Positions 13,732 to 21,925 of a stretch of DNA of 34,457 nucleotides are shown here, piece after piece. The stretch covers positions 1-34,457 of the forward strand of contig CACYKR010000014.1 of NCBI GenBank assembly GCA_902774995.1, read 5' to 3'. Each line of letters starts with the position of its first letter. Within the stretch, counting starts at the first letter, position 1. The notes below the pieces were generated by a model. That model did no database searches. It saw nothing but the letters and a program-made list of their open reading frames with translations, and was not told the DNA's origin. The position numbers and the translations under genes were made by a program. The stretch is from an uncultured Bacteroidales bacterium. GTDB lineage: Bacteria; Bacteroidota; Bacteroidia; Bacteroidales; Paludibacteraceae.

Positions 13732-15105
13732 ATGTCCAAGCCCTCCATTCAATATGTTTGTTCGTCCTGCGGCGCCAAGGCTCCGCAGATGCTTGGCCGC
13801 TGTCCCGTATGCGGAGAATGGGGTACTTATGAGGAGGAGGTCTTACAGCGAAGCGGTCTGTCAGCGAAGCGGTCTGTCAGCGCACGCGGTCTGTCAGGCG
13901 AAGCCGGTCTTCCTAAACGCCTCCAGGAAATCGTCGCCACCGAGGAGATGCGGCTCGACATGCGCAACGGGGAGTTCAACCGTGTATTAGGCGGCGGGTT
14001 AGTGCCGGGCAGCATCGTGCTACTCGGCGGCGAACCGGGAATCGGCAAATCGACATTAGCCCTCCAAGTGCTGATGCAGCAAGGTGAACGAAAGACCTTT
14101 TACGCTTCCGGAGAAGAATCCGTGCGCCAACTCAAACTGCGCGCAGAACGGCTTGCCGGAAATGCCGAGAACCTGTTCATTAGCTCCGAGACTTCACTGG
14201 AACGTATCTTGGAACAAGTGAAAGAACTGGAGCCGGAGATAGTGGTTATCGACTCCATACAGACCATCGGCACCGAAGCGGCGGAAGCTACCATCGGCAG
14301 TCTGACCCAGGTGCGCGAATGTGCCGCACGGATCATGGAGTTTGCCAAAACGAGGAATATACCCTTTATCATCATCGGCCATATCAACAAAGAGGGCTCC
14401 CTCGCAGGCCCGAAAGTGCTGGAGCATATCGTCGATACCGTTCTGCAGTTTGAGGGTGACCAGCAATATATGTACCGTATTCTAAGGGCGCAGAAGAACC
14501 GCTTCGGTTCCACCTCCGAGATAGGCATCTATGAGATGCGGCAGAACGGTCTGCGCGAGGTAACCAATCCTTCCGAGTTACTTCTATCAACAGCCCGCGA
14601 GGGTCTCTCCGGGATAGCAATCGCCGCAGCCGTAGAAGGCGTAAGGCCGTTTCTGATCGAGGTGCAGGCACTCGTCTCTTCCGCCGCGTACGGTACACCG
14701 CAGCGTTCATCCACCGGTTTTGACGGCAGACGGCTGAATATGCTGCTCGCTGTTCTGGAGAAACGCGTAGGTTTCAAGCTGCTACAAAAAGACGTATTCC
14801 TCAATATCGCCGGAGGCCTCCGGGTACAGGACCCTGCCATCGACCTAGCTGTCTTAGCCGCCGTGCTGAGCAGTAACATGGATATCGCGTTGGACGCAGG
14901 GACATGCCTCTGCGGCGAGGTGGGACTGGCAGGCGAAATCCGCCCCGTCAACCGTATCGAACAACGTATCTCCGAGGCGCAGAAATTAGGTTTTCGGCGT
15001 ATCCTCATTCCCGCCGAGCAAAAAGTGGAATCTTCCCGCTACTCCATAGAGGTGGTACCCGTAAAAAAGGTCACAGATGCCTTTAGATTACTCATAAAGG
15101 CCTAA
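13732..15105 (+). CDS. radA: DNA repair protein RadA
   Basis: A 457-residue RadA (Sms), a RecA-like helicase that extends strand-exchange intermediates in recombination. Domains: a C4 zinc finger (C10, C13, C24, C27), a RecA-type ATPase core with Walker A GEPGIGKS (100-107) and Walker B VVIDS (171-175), the RadA-specific KNRFGS motif (255-260), and a C-terminal Lon-protease-like domain. All are intact. Residues about 38-61, in the linker between zinc finger and ATPase, are encoded by a tandem repeat (13839-13912) absent from ordinary RadA proteins. It is preceded by a heptamer/hairpin leader, and no sigma-ABfr promoter is visible, so it may be read from upstream. Confidence 0.95.
   Translation: MSKPSIQYVCSSCGAKAPQMLGRCPVCGEWGTYEEEVLQRSGLSAKRSVSARGLSGEAGLPKRLQEIVATEEMRLDMRNGEFNRVLGGGLVPGSIVLLGGEPGIGKSTLALQVLMQQGERKTFYASGEESVRQLKLRAERLAGNAENLFISSETSLERILEQVKELEPEIVVIDSIQTIGTEAAEATIGSLTQVRECAARIMEFAKTRNIPFIIIGHINKEGSLAGPKVLEHIVDTVLQFEGDQQYMYRILRAQKNRFGSTSEIGIYEMRQNGLREVTNPSELLLSTAREGLSGIAIAAAVEGVRPFLIEVQALVSSAAYGTPQRSSTGFDGRRLNMLLAVLEKRVGFKLLQKDVFLNIAGGLRVQDPAIDLAVLAAVLSSNMDIALDAGTCLCGEVGLAGEIRPVNRIEQRISEAQKLGFRRILIPAEQKVESSRYSIEVVPVKKVTDAFRLLIKA
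13839..13912 (+). repeat. In-frame approx. 16-bp tandem repeat element inside radA
   Basis: Four units of 16-17 bp of the type GCGGTCTGTCAGCGAA, opening with GGTCTTACAGCGAA and closing with GGCGAAGCCGGTCTTCC. It is translated as LQRSGLSAKRSVSARGLS followed by GEAGL, placed between the zinc finger and ATPase domains. Confidence 0.88.
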
Positions 15106-15130
15106 AAGACGTAAAAAATTCTCTTTTTTC

Positions 15131-15161
15131 TTGCATATATCGAAAAAAAGCAGTAACTTTG
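15131..15161 (+). promoter_or_regulatory. Promoter of the DUF6089-uppS-bamA-ompH operon
   Basis: The -33 box is TTG at 15131-15133 in the context CTTGCATATATCG. A 20-bp spacer and the -7 box TAACTTTG at 15154-15161 follow. The first start codon is at 15180. This also rules out the in-frame ATG at 15159, which lies in the -7 box. Confidence 0.82.
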
Positions 15162-15179
15162 CGCGCTTATTTTGTAATA

Positions 15180-15884
15180 ATGACGAAAAAGAGCCGCATA
15201 TATTGCTTTCTTTTATGTTGTTTATTTGCGTGCGTGGGCACAGGTGCTCATGCGCAGACGCAAGGACAGCCGTACACCTGCGAAATCGGTTTGCAGGGCG
15301 GTTGCGGTTACTATGTAGGTGATGCCGCCCCGCATATCTTCATGAACGTACGGGAGGCATACGGTGCCCATTTCCGTTACAAGTTCACCAAGCGCTGGGC
15401 TATTCAGGCGAAGCTATCCGGCCAGCGCATAACAGGCAGTGACTATACCATCCGTGGCGAAAAACTTGACACCAAATGGCAGAACCGGCTGTATAACATC
15501 GACGTGATGGCGGAGTTCAACTTCTTCCGCTTCGGTTCCGCCAACAAATACGACAAACGTATCCGCCCTTATACGCCATATATCTTCCTGGGTATAGGCG
15601 CAGGTATGTACAACGCCGTTGACAAAGGCATGAGCGCCACGGCTTACGTGCCGTTAGGTATCGGTTTCAAATGGAAATTCCACGACCGTTGGGGACTCAA
15701 TATCGCATGGCAGCATAATATCTACATGGCTGACAATCTGGAGGGAAGGTACACATTGGACAACAAACACCAGCTAAACGGCTGGAACTGGATGAACTGC
15801 GATTTGACAGGGATGGTCACTCTCGGCATAGTTTTTGAATTCGCCAGAGCGAAGAAAGCCTGCCGGGTATGCAATACTAATTAA
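15180..15884 (+). CDS. DUF6089-type outer-membrane beta-barrel protein
   Basis: A 234-residue protein with a signal peptide (MTKKSRIYCFLLCCLFACVGTGAHAQ) followed by alternating beta strands. It shows the DUF6089 pattern: YTCEIGLQGGCGYYVGDA, then FRYKFTKRWAIQAKLS, MAEFNFFRFG, YTPYIFLGIGAGMY and PLGIGFKWKFHDRWGL. It is predicted to be an eight-stranded outer-membrane barrel of unknown function. In Bacteroidales a gene of this family regularly precedes uppS and bamA, as here, so a link to envelope assembly is likely. The ATG at 15180 gives the signal peptide and lies 19 nt downstream of the -7 box. Confidence 0.82.
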   Translation: MTKKSRIYCFLLCCLFACVGTGAHAQTQGQPYTCEIGLQGGCGYYVGDAAPHIFMNVREAYGAHFRYKFTKRWAIQAKLSGQRITGSDYTIRGEKLDTKWQNRLYNIDVMAEFNFFRFGSANKYDKRIRPYTPYIFLGIGAGMYNAVDKGMSATAYVPLGIGFKWKFHDRWGLNIAWQHNIYMADNLEGRYTLDNKHQLNGWNWMNCDLTGMVTLGIVFEFARAKKACRVCNTN

Positions 15885-15889
15885 AACGT

Positions 15890-16633
15890 ATGGATTATAG
15901 AGCACAGATAGACAACAAGCGTCTGCCGCGGCATATCGCTATCATCATGGACGGCAACGGCCGATGGGCGAAGAAACAAGGTCTGGCACGTATGTTCGGG
16001 CACAAGCAAGGCGTAGAGACGGTGCATAACATCACCGTAGCTGCCACAGAACTGGGTATCGGGTATTTGACCCTCTACACCTTTTCCACCGAGAACTGGA
16101 ACAGGCCCAAAGAAGAGGTCGATGCGCTGATGAACCTGCTGGTGGACACCATTGTCAAGGAGACCCCCACGCTCATGGAGAATAACGTGAGGCTGCAGAC
16201 CATCGGCGATATTGACCGTCTGCCGGAAATCACAAAGCAGAAGTTCCTGGGCTGCATCAACCAGACGAGCCGCAACACAGGCCTGACGATGGTTATTGCC
16301 TTGAGTTACTCCGCCCGATGGGAGATCACCCACGCCATGCAGGAAGCGGTCAAACAAGCCCAAGCCGGTGCGCTTCGCGCTGAGGATGTGAACGAGCAGT
16401 TTGTCTCATCCCTCATGACCACACGCGACATGCCCGATCCGGATCTTCTCATCCGTACCAGCGGAGAGTACAGAATCAGCAATTTCCTGCTCTGGCAGCT
16501 GGCCTACAGCGAGCTCTATTTCACCGACTGCCTCTGGCCGGAGTTCAGCAAGGAAGAGTTCTACAAGGCCATCATCGACTACCAGAAACGCGAGAGACGT
16601 TTCGGCAAAACATCCGAACAAGTGAACAAATAA
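15890..16633 (+). CDS. uppS: Undecaprenyl diphosphate synthase (isoprenyl transferase)
   Basis: A 247-residue cis-prenyltransferase that condenses isopentenyl diphosphate onto farnesyl diphosphate to make the C55 lipid carrier for peptidoglycan and other surface glycans. Motifs: HIAIIMDGNGRWAKK with catalytic D21, GHKQGVETV, TLYTFSTENWNRP, ALSYSARWEIT and the C-terminal PDLLIRTSGEYRISNFLLWQ. All are intact and length is normal. It lies 5 bp after the DUF6089 gene and 7 bp before bamA. Confidence 0.96.
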   Translation: MDYRAQIDNKRLPRHIAIIMDGNGRWAKKQGLARMFGHKQGVETVHNITVAATELGIGYLTLYTFSTENWNRPKEEVDALMNLLVDTIVKETPTLMENNVRLQTIGDIDRLPEITKQKFLGCINQTSRNTGLTMVIALSYSARWEITHAMQEAVKQAQAGALRAEDVNEQFVSSLMTTRDMPDPDLLIRTSGEYRISNFLLWQLAYSELYFTDCLWPEFSKEEFYKAIIDYQKRERRFGKTSEQVNK

Positions 16634-16640
16634 CAACGAC

Positions 16641-19223
16641 GTGAAAAAAATACGATACATAACAGCCCTGTTGCTATGCCTGCTGTTCCTCACTCCTGCC
16701 ATCCATGCGCAGGAAGAGATAGAATATGGCATGACGCGAAAGACATACGAGATAGCAGGTATCGAGGTAGAGGGGGCGGACAGTTACGAGGATTTCGTGC
16801 TCATCGGATTCTCCGGTCTGGCAGTAGGAGATAAAATAGAAGTCCCGGGACCGCAAATCACCAAAGCCATCAAACGCTTCTGGAAACAAGGCCTTTTCTC
16901 CAACGTGAAAATCAAAACCAAGAAGACCGAAGGTTCCAAAATCTGGCTCGTCATCGAGCTGGAACAACGCCCGCGTATCAGCGAGGTACGCTACGAAGGA
17001 CTGAAGAAAAGCGAACGGGAGGACCTGGAGATCAAGGCCGGTATCCGTCAGGGAAGCCAGATGACACCGAATCTGGAGGATCACGCTAAGACGGTAATCA
17101 AGAAATACTTTGCGGAGAAAGGCTTCCACAACGCCGAAGTATATATCGTGCAGAAACCCGACGCCGACCATAAAGGCTACGTACGCGTACTCATCGCCGT
17201 GGACAAGAAAGCGAAGACCAAGGTAGGCAAGATATACCTCACCGGCAACCGGGCGCTGACCGACCTGCAGATCAACAAGGCGATGAAGAAAACCAATGAC
17301 AACCACATAATCAATCTCTTCCGCACAAAGAAATTCGTCACTACCGAATACGAAAAAGACAAGCAGGCTATCATCGACAAATACAACGAGTACGGATACC
17401 GCGACGCCTATATCGTAGCCGACAGCGTCGTGCCGAACCCCGAGAACCCCGACCGCGTCGATGTATATATCACCATCAGCGAGGGTGACAAATATTATAT
17501 CCGTTCCGTCAAATGGGTGGGCAACACACTCTATCCGTACGAGTTGCTGAACGCCACCTTAGGTGTCAAACCTGGAGATGTCTATAACCTCAAGACCCTC
17601 AACGAGCGTCTGCAGACCGACGACGACGCCGTCAGCAAACTCTATACCGACCGCGGTTATCTCTTCTTCAACGTAGAGCCTGTGGAGGTCAACGTAGAGA
17701 ACGACTCCATTGATTTCGAAATGCGTATGTACGAGGGCAAGCCCGCTACTATCAACGAAATCAATATTGTCGGAAACACCCGTGTTTACGAGCACGTTGT
17801 GCGCCGCGAACTCTACACAAAACCCGGCCAGCTATACTCCCAGTCGGATATCATGCGTTCGCTCCGCGAGCTGGCTCAGATGGGCCATTTCGACCAGGAG
17901 AAACTCGTGCCGGATATCCAGCCGAACCCCGAGGACGGTACCGTGGATATCACCTACCAGTTGGAAACCAAGTCCAGTGACCAGTTCGAGTTCTCGCTCG
18001 GATGGGGTGCTACGGGTCTGACAGGTTCGGTAGGTGTGAAGTTCACCAACTTCGCTATCCAGAACCTCTTCAACAAAAAGGCCTACCGTATTGTGCCGCA
18101 GGGCGAAGGACAGACGTTCTCCGTCAACCTCCGTACCAACGGTATCTACTCCACCTCCGTCTCGCTCTCCTTCCTGGAGCCGTGGCTGGGAGGAAAAAGG
18201 CCGAACCAGTTGAGCGCCAGCTTCTTTTTCTACAACCAGACCGGCTGGTCCAGCCGGTACCAAAGAGCTTATCAGAACCTCTATAACACCTATTCCAGCT
18301 ATTACTACTATTCCGGCAACAGCAACTACTACCAGCAGCTGGCGGAGGCAGAGGCTGACAAGGACAAGTTCATTCGCCAGTTCGGAGCCGCCATCGGTTA
18401 CGGCAAGCGTTTGAAATGGCCGGACGACTATTTCAATTTCTATGTCGAACTGGGATACACCCTCTTCTGGATGAAAGACTGGCCGTACCTGCTGATTACC
18501 AACGGTACGGCGCATAACCTCGCGCTTAACCTCCAGTTGAGCCGTTCCTCTATCGACAACCCGATATACACCCGCCGCGGTTCGCAGTTCGTATTAGGAC
18601 TGAAAATTACGCCTCCTTGGTCGCTGTTCATGAATAAGGACTACTCGGAACTGCCGGCTTCGGAGCGGTACCACCTGATTGAGTACCACAAATGGAAATT
18701 CTCGGGAAAAGTCTTCACTCCACTCACAAGGGACAGCAAATTGGTGCTCATGACGCGTGCGGAGTTCGGCTACCTCGGCCATTTCAACAAATATACCAAA
18801 TCGCCATTTGAGACTTTCTATATGGGTGGCGACGGAATGGCGGGCTACTCCTCCGGCTACTCCACCGAGTATGTTGCTTTGCGTGGTTACTCCGCCGGTT
18901 CGCTTACCCCGTACGATGCTTCCAGAGGACGAAATATGGGTTACGTATATAACAAATTCACTATGGAACTCCGCTATCCAATCACGCTGGAGCAGAACGC
19001 CACCATCTGGGCACTCGCTTTCCTGGAGGCGGGAAACTGCTTCGCGGACCTTCGCGACTACAACCCCTTCAACCTCAAGCGCTCCGCCGGTGTCGGAGTA
19101 CGTATCTTCCTGCCGATGTTCGGTCTGCTCGGTATAGACTGGGGATGGGGATTCGACGATATCAACGGTTCCAAGCAGTATAGCGGAAGCCAGTTCCACT
19201 TCGTCCTCGGACAAGATTTATAA
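16641..19223 (+). CDS. bamA: Outer membrane protein assembly factor BamA
   Basis: An 860-residue Omp85-family insertase that folds beta-barrel proteins into the outer membrane. It starts with GTG and a signal peptide (MKKIRYITALLLCLLFLTPAIHAQ). Residues about 35-430 hold successive POTRA domains (for example TYEIAGIEVEGADSYEDFVL, KVGKIYLTGNRALTDLQI and ATINEINIVGNTRVYEHVV). The barrel runs from about 440 to the end, which closes with SQFHFVLGQDL. A tyrosine-rich extracellular-loop candidate with about nine tyrosines in 20 residues is near residues 545-572. Downstream are two Skp-like chaperone genes, its usual partners. Confidence 0.95.
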   Translation: MKKIRYITALLLCLLFLTPAIHAQEEIEYGMTRKTYEIAGIEVEGADSYEDFVLIGFSGLAVGDKIEVPGPQITKAIKRFWKQGLFSNVKIKTKKTEGSKIWLVIELEQRPRISEVRYEGLKKSEREDLEIKAGIRQGSQMTPNLEDHAKTVIKKYFAEKGFHNAEVYIVQKPDADHKGYVRVLIAVDKKAKTKVGKIYLTGNRALTDLQINKAMKKTNDNHIINLFRTKKFVTTEYEKDKQAIIDKYNEYGYRDAYIVADSVVPNPENPDRVDVYITISEGDKYYIRSVKWVGNTLYPYELLNATLGVKPGDVYNLKTLNERLQTDDDAVSKLYTDRGYLFFNVEPVEVNVENDSIDFEMRMYEGKPATINEINIVGNTRVYEHVVRRELYTKPGQLYSQSDIMRSLRELAQMGHFDQEKLVPDIQPNPEDGTVDITYQLETKSSDQFEFSLGWGATGLTGSVGVKFTNFAIQNLFNKKAYRIVPQGEGQTFSVNLRTNGIYSTSVSLSFLEPWLGGKRPNQLSASFFFYNQTGWSSRYQRAYQNLYNTYSSYYYYSGNSNYYQQLAEAEADKDKFIRQFGAAIGYGKRLKWPDDYFNFYVELGYTLFWMKDWPYLLITNGTAHNLALNLQLSRSSIDNPIYTRRGSQFVLGLKITPPWSLFMNKDYSELPASERYHLIEYHKWKFSGKVFTPLTRDSKLVLMTRAEFGYLGHFNKYTKSPFETFYMGGDGMAGYSSGYSTEYVALRGYSAGSLTPYDASRGRNMGYVYNKFTMELRYPITLEQNATIWALAFLEAGNCFADLRDYNPFNLKRSAGVGVRIFLPMFGLLGIDWGWGFDDINGSKQYSGSQFHFVLGQDL

Positions 19224-19241
19224 TGTTAAAATTGCAGTATT

Positions 19242-19763
19242 ATGAGAAATATATCGTACATCGTACTTATGTCCTTCGTCCTTTGCTTTGGCACGGCTTT
19301 TGCTAAGGATCAACCGATAGCCTATATCGACATGGCATATATTTTGAAGAACCTTGCCCAATACGAGCAGGCGAACGAACAGCTCACGATGCTCTCCAAA
19401 CGCTGGCAGAAAGAGATTGACGCTGCCCAGCAGGAAGCACGTGTCATGGCTACCAACTACCAGACGGAGCAAATCTTCCTCTCCGAAACCATGCGCACCC
19501 AGCGCGAGCAGGAGATAGTGAAGAAAGAGCAGGAGGTCCTGGAACTCAAACGCAAGTATTTCGGACAGGAGGGCGAGCTTTACAAGAAACGCGAGGCACT
19601 CATCAAACCCATTCAGGATGAGATATACACCGCCATTCAGGACGTCGCCAGCGAGAAACGTATAGACATCGTCAAGGACCGCTCCGCAGACCCCGCACTG
19701 ATCTACATGTCCTCCAAACTCGACATCTCCGACCTGGTGCTCCAGAAATTAGGAGCAAAATAA
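19242..19763 (+). CDS. OmpH/Skp-like periplasmic chaperone 1
   Basis: A 173-residue OmpH (Skp) family protein. A signal peptide (MRNISYIVLMSFVLCFGTAFA) is followed by the short beta segment PIAYIDMAYILKNL. A long, highly charged coiled-coil arm (about 45-130) comes next, then the family's closing KRIDIVKDRSADPALIYMSSKLDISDLVLQKLG. Skp trimers hold unfolded outer-membrane proteins in the periplasm and hand them to BamA. The gene lies 18 bp after bamA. The next gene is a paralogue, as in other Bacteroidota. Confidence 0.92.
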   Translation: MRNISYIVLMSFVLCFGTAFAKDQPIAYIDMAYILKNLAQYEQANEQLTMLSKRWQKEIDAAQQEARVMATNYQTEQIFLSETMRTQREQEIVKKEQEVLELKRKYFGQEGELYKKREALIKPIQDEIYTAIQDVASEKRIDIVKDRSADPALIYMSSKLDISDLVLQKLGAK

Positions 19764-19769
19764 TAAGAT

Positions 19770-19836
19770 TGTTCCACGGAAGGCAAGTAAGACTTAAGTA
19801 AGACTCAAGTAAGACTTTTGTAAGGGTCGTGGAACA
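19770..19836. repeat. 11-bp tandem array enclosed by a 9-bp inverted repeat
   Basis: Four 11-bp units (AAGTAAGACTT, AAGTAAGACTC, AAGTAAGACTT, TTGTAAGGGTC at 19785-19828) are flanked by TGTTCCACG (19770-19778) and its exact reverse complement CGTGGAACA (19828-19836). The element lies between the two ompH genes and does not interrupt either. Transcribed, it would form a 9-bp stem with a loop of about 49 nt. Confidence 0.85.
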
Positions 19837-19873
19837 TTTCAAAACGAAATAAATAATATAAAATATTAAGAAA

Positions 19874-20365
19874 ATGAAAAAGATTATTATCGCAATGATG
19901 CTGGCTCTGCCGATGCTTGCCGGCGCACAGAAATTCGGTCACATCAACACCCAGGAGCTCTTCGCGCAGATGCCGGAGGTGGCACAGATCAAACTCAAGA
20001 TGGATACCATCCAAGGTCAGTACGAAGCACAACTGGCTTCGATGAACGAGGAGATTCAGAAGAAAGCACAGGACTACCAGTCCCAAGAGGCTACCATGGC
20101 GGATGCCGTAAAACAAATCCGCCAACAAGAACTCCAGGAGATGCAGCAACGTATCCAGCTCTTCTACCAGACCGCAGAGCAGGACATCCAGAAGAAACAG
20201 CAAGAACTGCTGGCTCCCGTGCACGAGAAGATGTCCAAAGCCATCAAGGCCGTAGGTGAGCGCGAGGGTTATACCTATATCTTCGACTCCGCTGCCATGG
20301 TACATATCGGCGCAGATGCCACCGACGCCACCCCCGCTGTCAAGAAAGAATTGGGAATTAAATGA
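19874..20365 (+). CDS. OmpH/Skp-like periplasmic chaperone 2
   Basis: A 163-residue paralogue of the preceding chaperone: signal peptide MKKIIIAMMLALPMLAGAQ, beta segment KFGHINTQELFAQMPEV, a coiled-coil arm rich in Gln, Glu and Lys (about 38-125), and the closing KAVGEREGYTYIFDSAAMVHIGADATDATP. It is expected to act with the first copy and BamA in outer-membrane protein delivery. The 110 bp between the two copies hold an 11-bp repeat array inside an inverted repeat, but no promoter. The stop codon is embedded in the leader repeat of the next small ORF. Confidence 0.93.
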   Translation: MKKIIIAMMLALPMLAGAQKFGHINTQELFAQMPEVAQIKLKMDTIQGQYEAQLASMNEEIQKKAQDYQSQEATMADAVKQIRQQELQEMQQRIQLFYQTAEQDIQKKQQELLAPVHEKMSKAIKAVGEREGYTYIFDSAAMVHIGADATDATPAVKKELGIK

Positions 20366-20397
20366 CCAAATGGTAAATGACCAAATGGTAAATTTTT
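20360..20397 (+). repeat. 8+7-bp leader repeat directly before the mini-ORF
   Basis: AAATGACC, AAATGGT, AAATGACC, AAATGGT, then AAATTTTT immediately before ATG 20398. The same pattern precedes recA at 29260-29299. It begins inside the last codons of the upstream ompH gene. Confidence 0.85.
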
Positions 20398-20514
20398 ATG
20401 GCTGATGGTTATTTGGAGTCCCACTATGCCGAGTACGAGAAGAAAAAGGCAGAGTGGCTCAAGAAAAAGAAAAAATGGTCTTATAAAACTACGACCAAGA
20501 ATACTAATTCGTAA
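20398..20514 (+). CDS. Small 38-residue charged protein (probable gene)
   Basis: A short ORF starting MADGYLESHYAEYEKKKAEW, rich in lysine and with a helical, amphipathic look. It ends in ...TTTKNTNS, the last residues coming from the AATTCGT repeat. It is too short for standard gene calling. In support: it begins directly after a leader repeat identical in design to the one before recA, its first 30 residues are not repeat-derived, and I recall short Bacteroidales proteins beginning MAD-x-YLE of similar length. No function can be given. A chance ORF cannot be excluded. Confidence 0.5.
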   Translation: MADGYLESHYAEYEKKKAEWLKKKKKWSYKTTTKNTNS

Positions 20515-20554
20515 TTCGTAATTCGTAATTCGTAATTTTTAATTTTTAAAGTTT
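20506..20554 (+). repeat. Seven tandem heptamers ending at the MFS start codon
   Basis: Four copies of AATTCGT (20506-20533), two of AATTTTT (20534-20547) and AAAGTTT (20548-20554) are followed at once by ATG 20555. The array is the whole spacer between the mini-ORF stop and the transporter gene. No Shine-Dalgarno sequence is present. Confidence 0.88.
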
Positions 20555-21925
20555 ATGGTTAATAAACTTCAATCGACGCTTCGTGACAGTTCGTTAGCGC
20601 GGTGGACCGTATTGGTGCTTGTAGCATCGATGATGTTCTTCGCCTACATGTTCGTGGATATTCTCTCTCCGCTGGCTTCGTTGCTTAACGACACCCTCGG
20701 ATGGGACCAGGGTGTGTTCGGCACCTACGCTGCCGGCGAGTATTTGCTCAACGTCTTCGGGTTCCTCATCCTCGCTGGTATCATCCTTGATAAGATGGGC
20801 GTCCGCTTCACGGGTCTGCTCTCCGCTTCCCTCATGGTCATCGGTGCCGGTATCAAGTATTTCGGTATCACCTGGGCGGAGGCCAATACCGTGGAGTGGC
20901 TCAACGCCTGGTGGCCCTCCATGCCGGGTAGCGCCAAACTGGCGATGTTCGGTTTCATGATCTTCGGTTGCGGGTGCGAGATGGCAGGCACTACCGTCAG
21001 CAAGATCTTAGCCAAGTGGTTCAAAGGCAAAGAGATGGCGCTCGCCATGGGTCTTGAAATGGCAATCGCCCGACTGGGTGTGTTCGCCGCCATGTGGCTC
21101 TCGCCGATGTTCAGCGAGCGGTTTGCCGTGGACGGCGTGAACTCCGTGGCTGCACCGTTCATCTTCTCCGCCCTCCTGCTGGTAGTAGGACTGCTTAACT
21201 TCTTCGTCTTCACCATCATGGATACGAAGTTTGACGCACAACTTGTGGCTATCGGAGAGGCTACCGCGGAGAAGGACCCGGAGGACGAGTTCCATGTGTC
21301 CGACCTGGCACAGATATTCCGCTCGAAGATGTTCTGGATCGTAGCGCTCCTCTGCGTGCTCTACTACTCCGCTATCTTCCCCTTCCAGCGTTTTGCAACG
21401 AACTTCCTGGAAGAGACCCTCTCCATCTCCAATGCCGAGGCGGCAGGGCTCTTCAAATGGTTCCCGATCCTGGCAATGGTGCTGACACCGTTCCTCGGTG
21501 CGTTTATCGACTACAAAGGCAAGGGTGCTTCGATGATGCTCCTCGGGGCTGTCATCATGACGGCGTGCCACCTCGTGTTCGCCTTTGTCCTGCCGGCTTA
21601 TCCGTCCAAGACACTGGCGCTCGTCACGATTCTCATCCTCGGCGTGAGCTTCTCGCTTGTACCGGCGTCCATGTGGCCGTCCGTGCCGAAGATTATCGAC
21701 GAGAAAGTGCTGGGGTCGGCGTACTGCCTCATCTTCTGGGTGCAGAATATCGGTCTGTGCCTCGTGCCGCTGCTTATCGGCAAACTGCGCGTGGCTACCA
21801 ACGGATACCTTGTTCCGATGATCGTATTCGCCTCCTTCGGCGTACTGGCATTCCTCCTGAGCCTCGCTTTGAAGATCGAAGACAAAAAGAAAAACTATGG
21901 ACTGGAACTTCCTAATAAAAAATAA
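20555..21925 (+). CDS. Major facilitator superfamily transporter
   Basis: A 456-residue membrane protein with about twelve hydrophobic segments in the two-times-six MFS pattern and a cytoplasmic loop near residues 225-260 (KFDAQLVAIGEATAEKDPEDEFH). The loop between segments 2 and 3 carries an MFS-like signature (GIILDKMGVRFTGLLSA). The substrate is not deducible. The start ATG follows the heptamer array directly, and the next MVNKLQSTLRD is not repeat-derived. It overlaps murF by 29 bp, so the transporter and the peptidoglycan gene are probably co-translated. This does not by itself identify a cell-wall substrate. Confidence 0.88.
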   Translation: MVNKLQSTLRDSSLARWTVLVLVASMMFFAYMFVDILSPLASLLNDTLGWDQGVFGTYAAGEYLLNVFGFLILAGIILDKMGVRFTGLLSASLMVIGAGIKYFGITWAEANTVEWLNAWWPSMPGSAKLAMFGFMIFGCGCEMAGTTVSKILAKWFKGKEMALAMGLEMAIARLGVFAAMWLSPMFSERFAVDGVNSVAAPFIFSALLLVVGLLNFFVFTIMDTKFDAQLVAIGEATAEKDPEDEFHVSDLAQIFRSKMFWIVALLCVLYYSAIFPFQRFATNFLEETLSISNAEAAGLFKWFPILAMVLTPFLGAFIDYKGKGASMMLLGAVIMTACHLVFAFVLPAYPSKTLALVTILILGVSFSLVPASMWPSVPKIIDEKVLGSAYCLIFWVQNIGLCLVPLLIGKLRVATNGYLVPMIVFASFGVLAFLLSLALKIEDKKKNYGLELPNKK

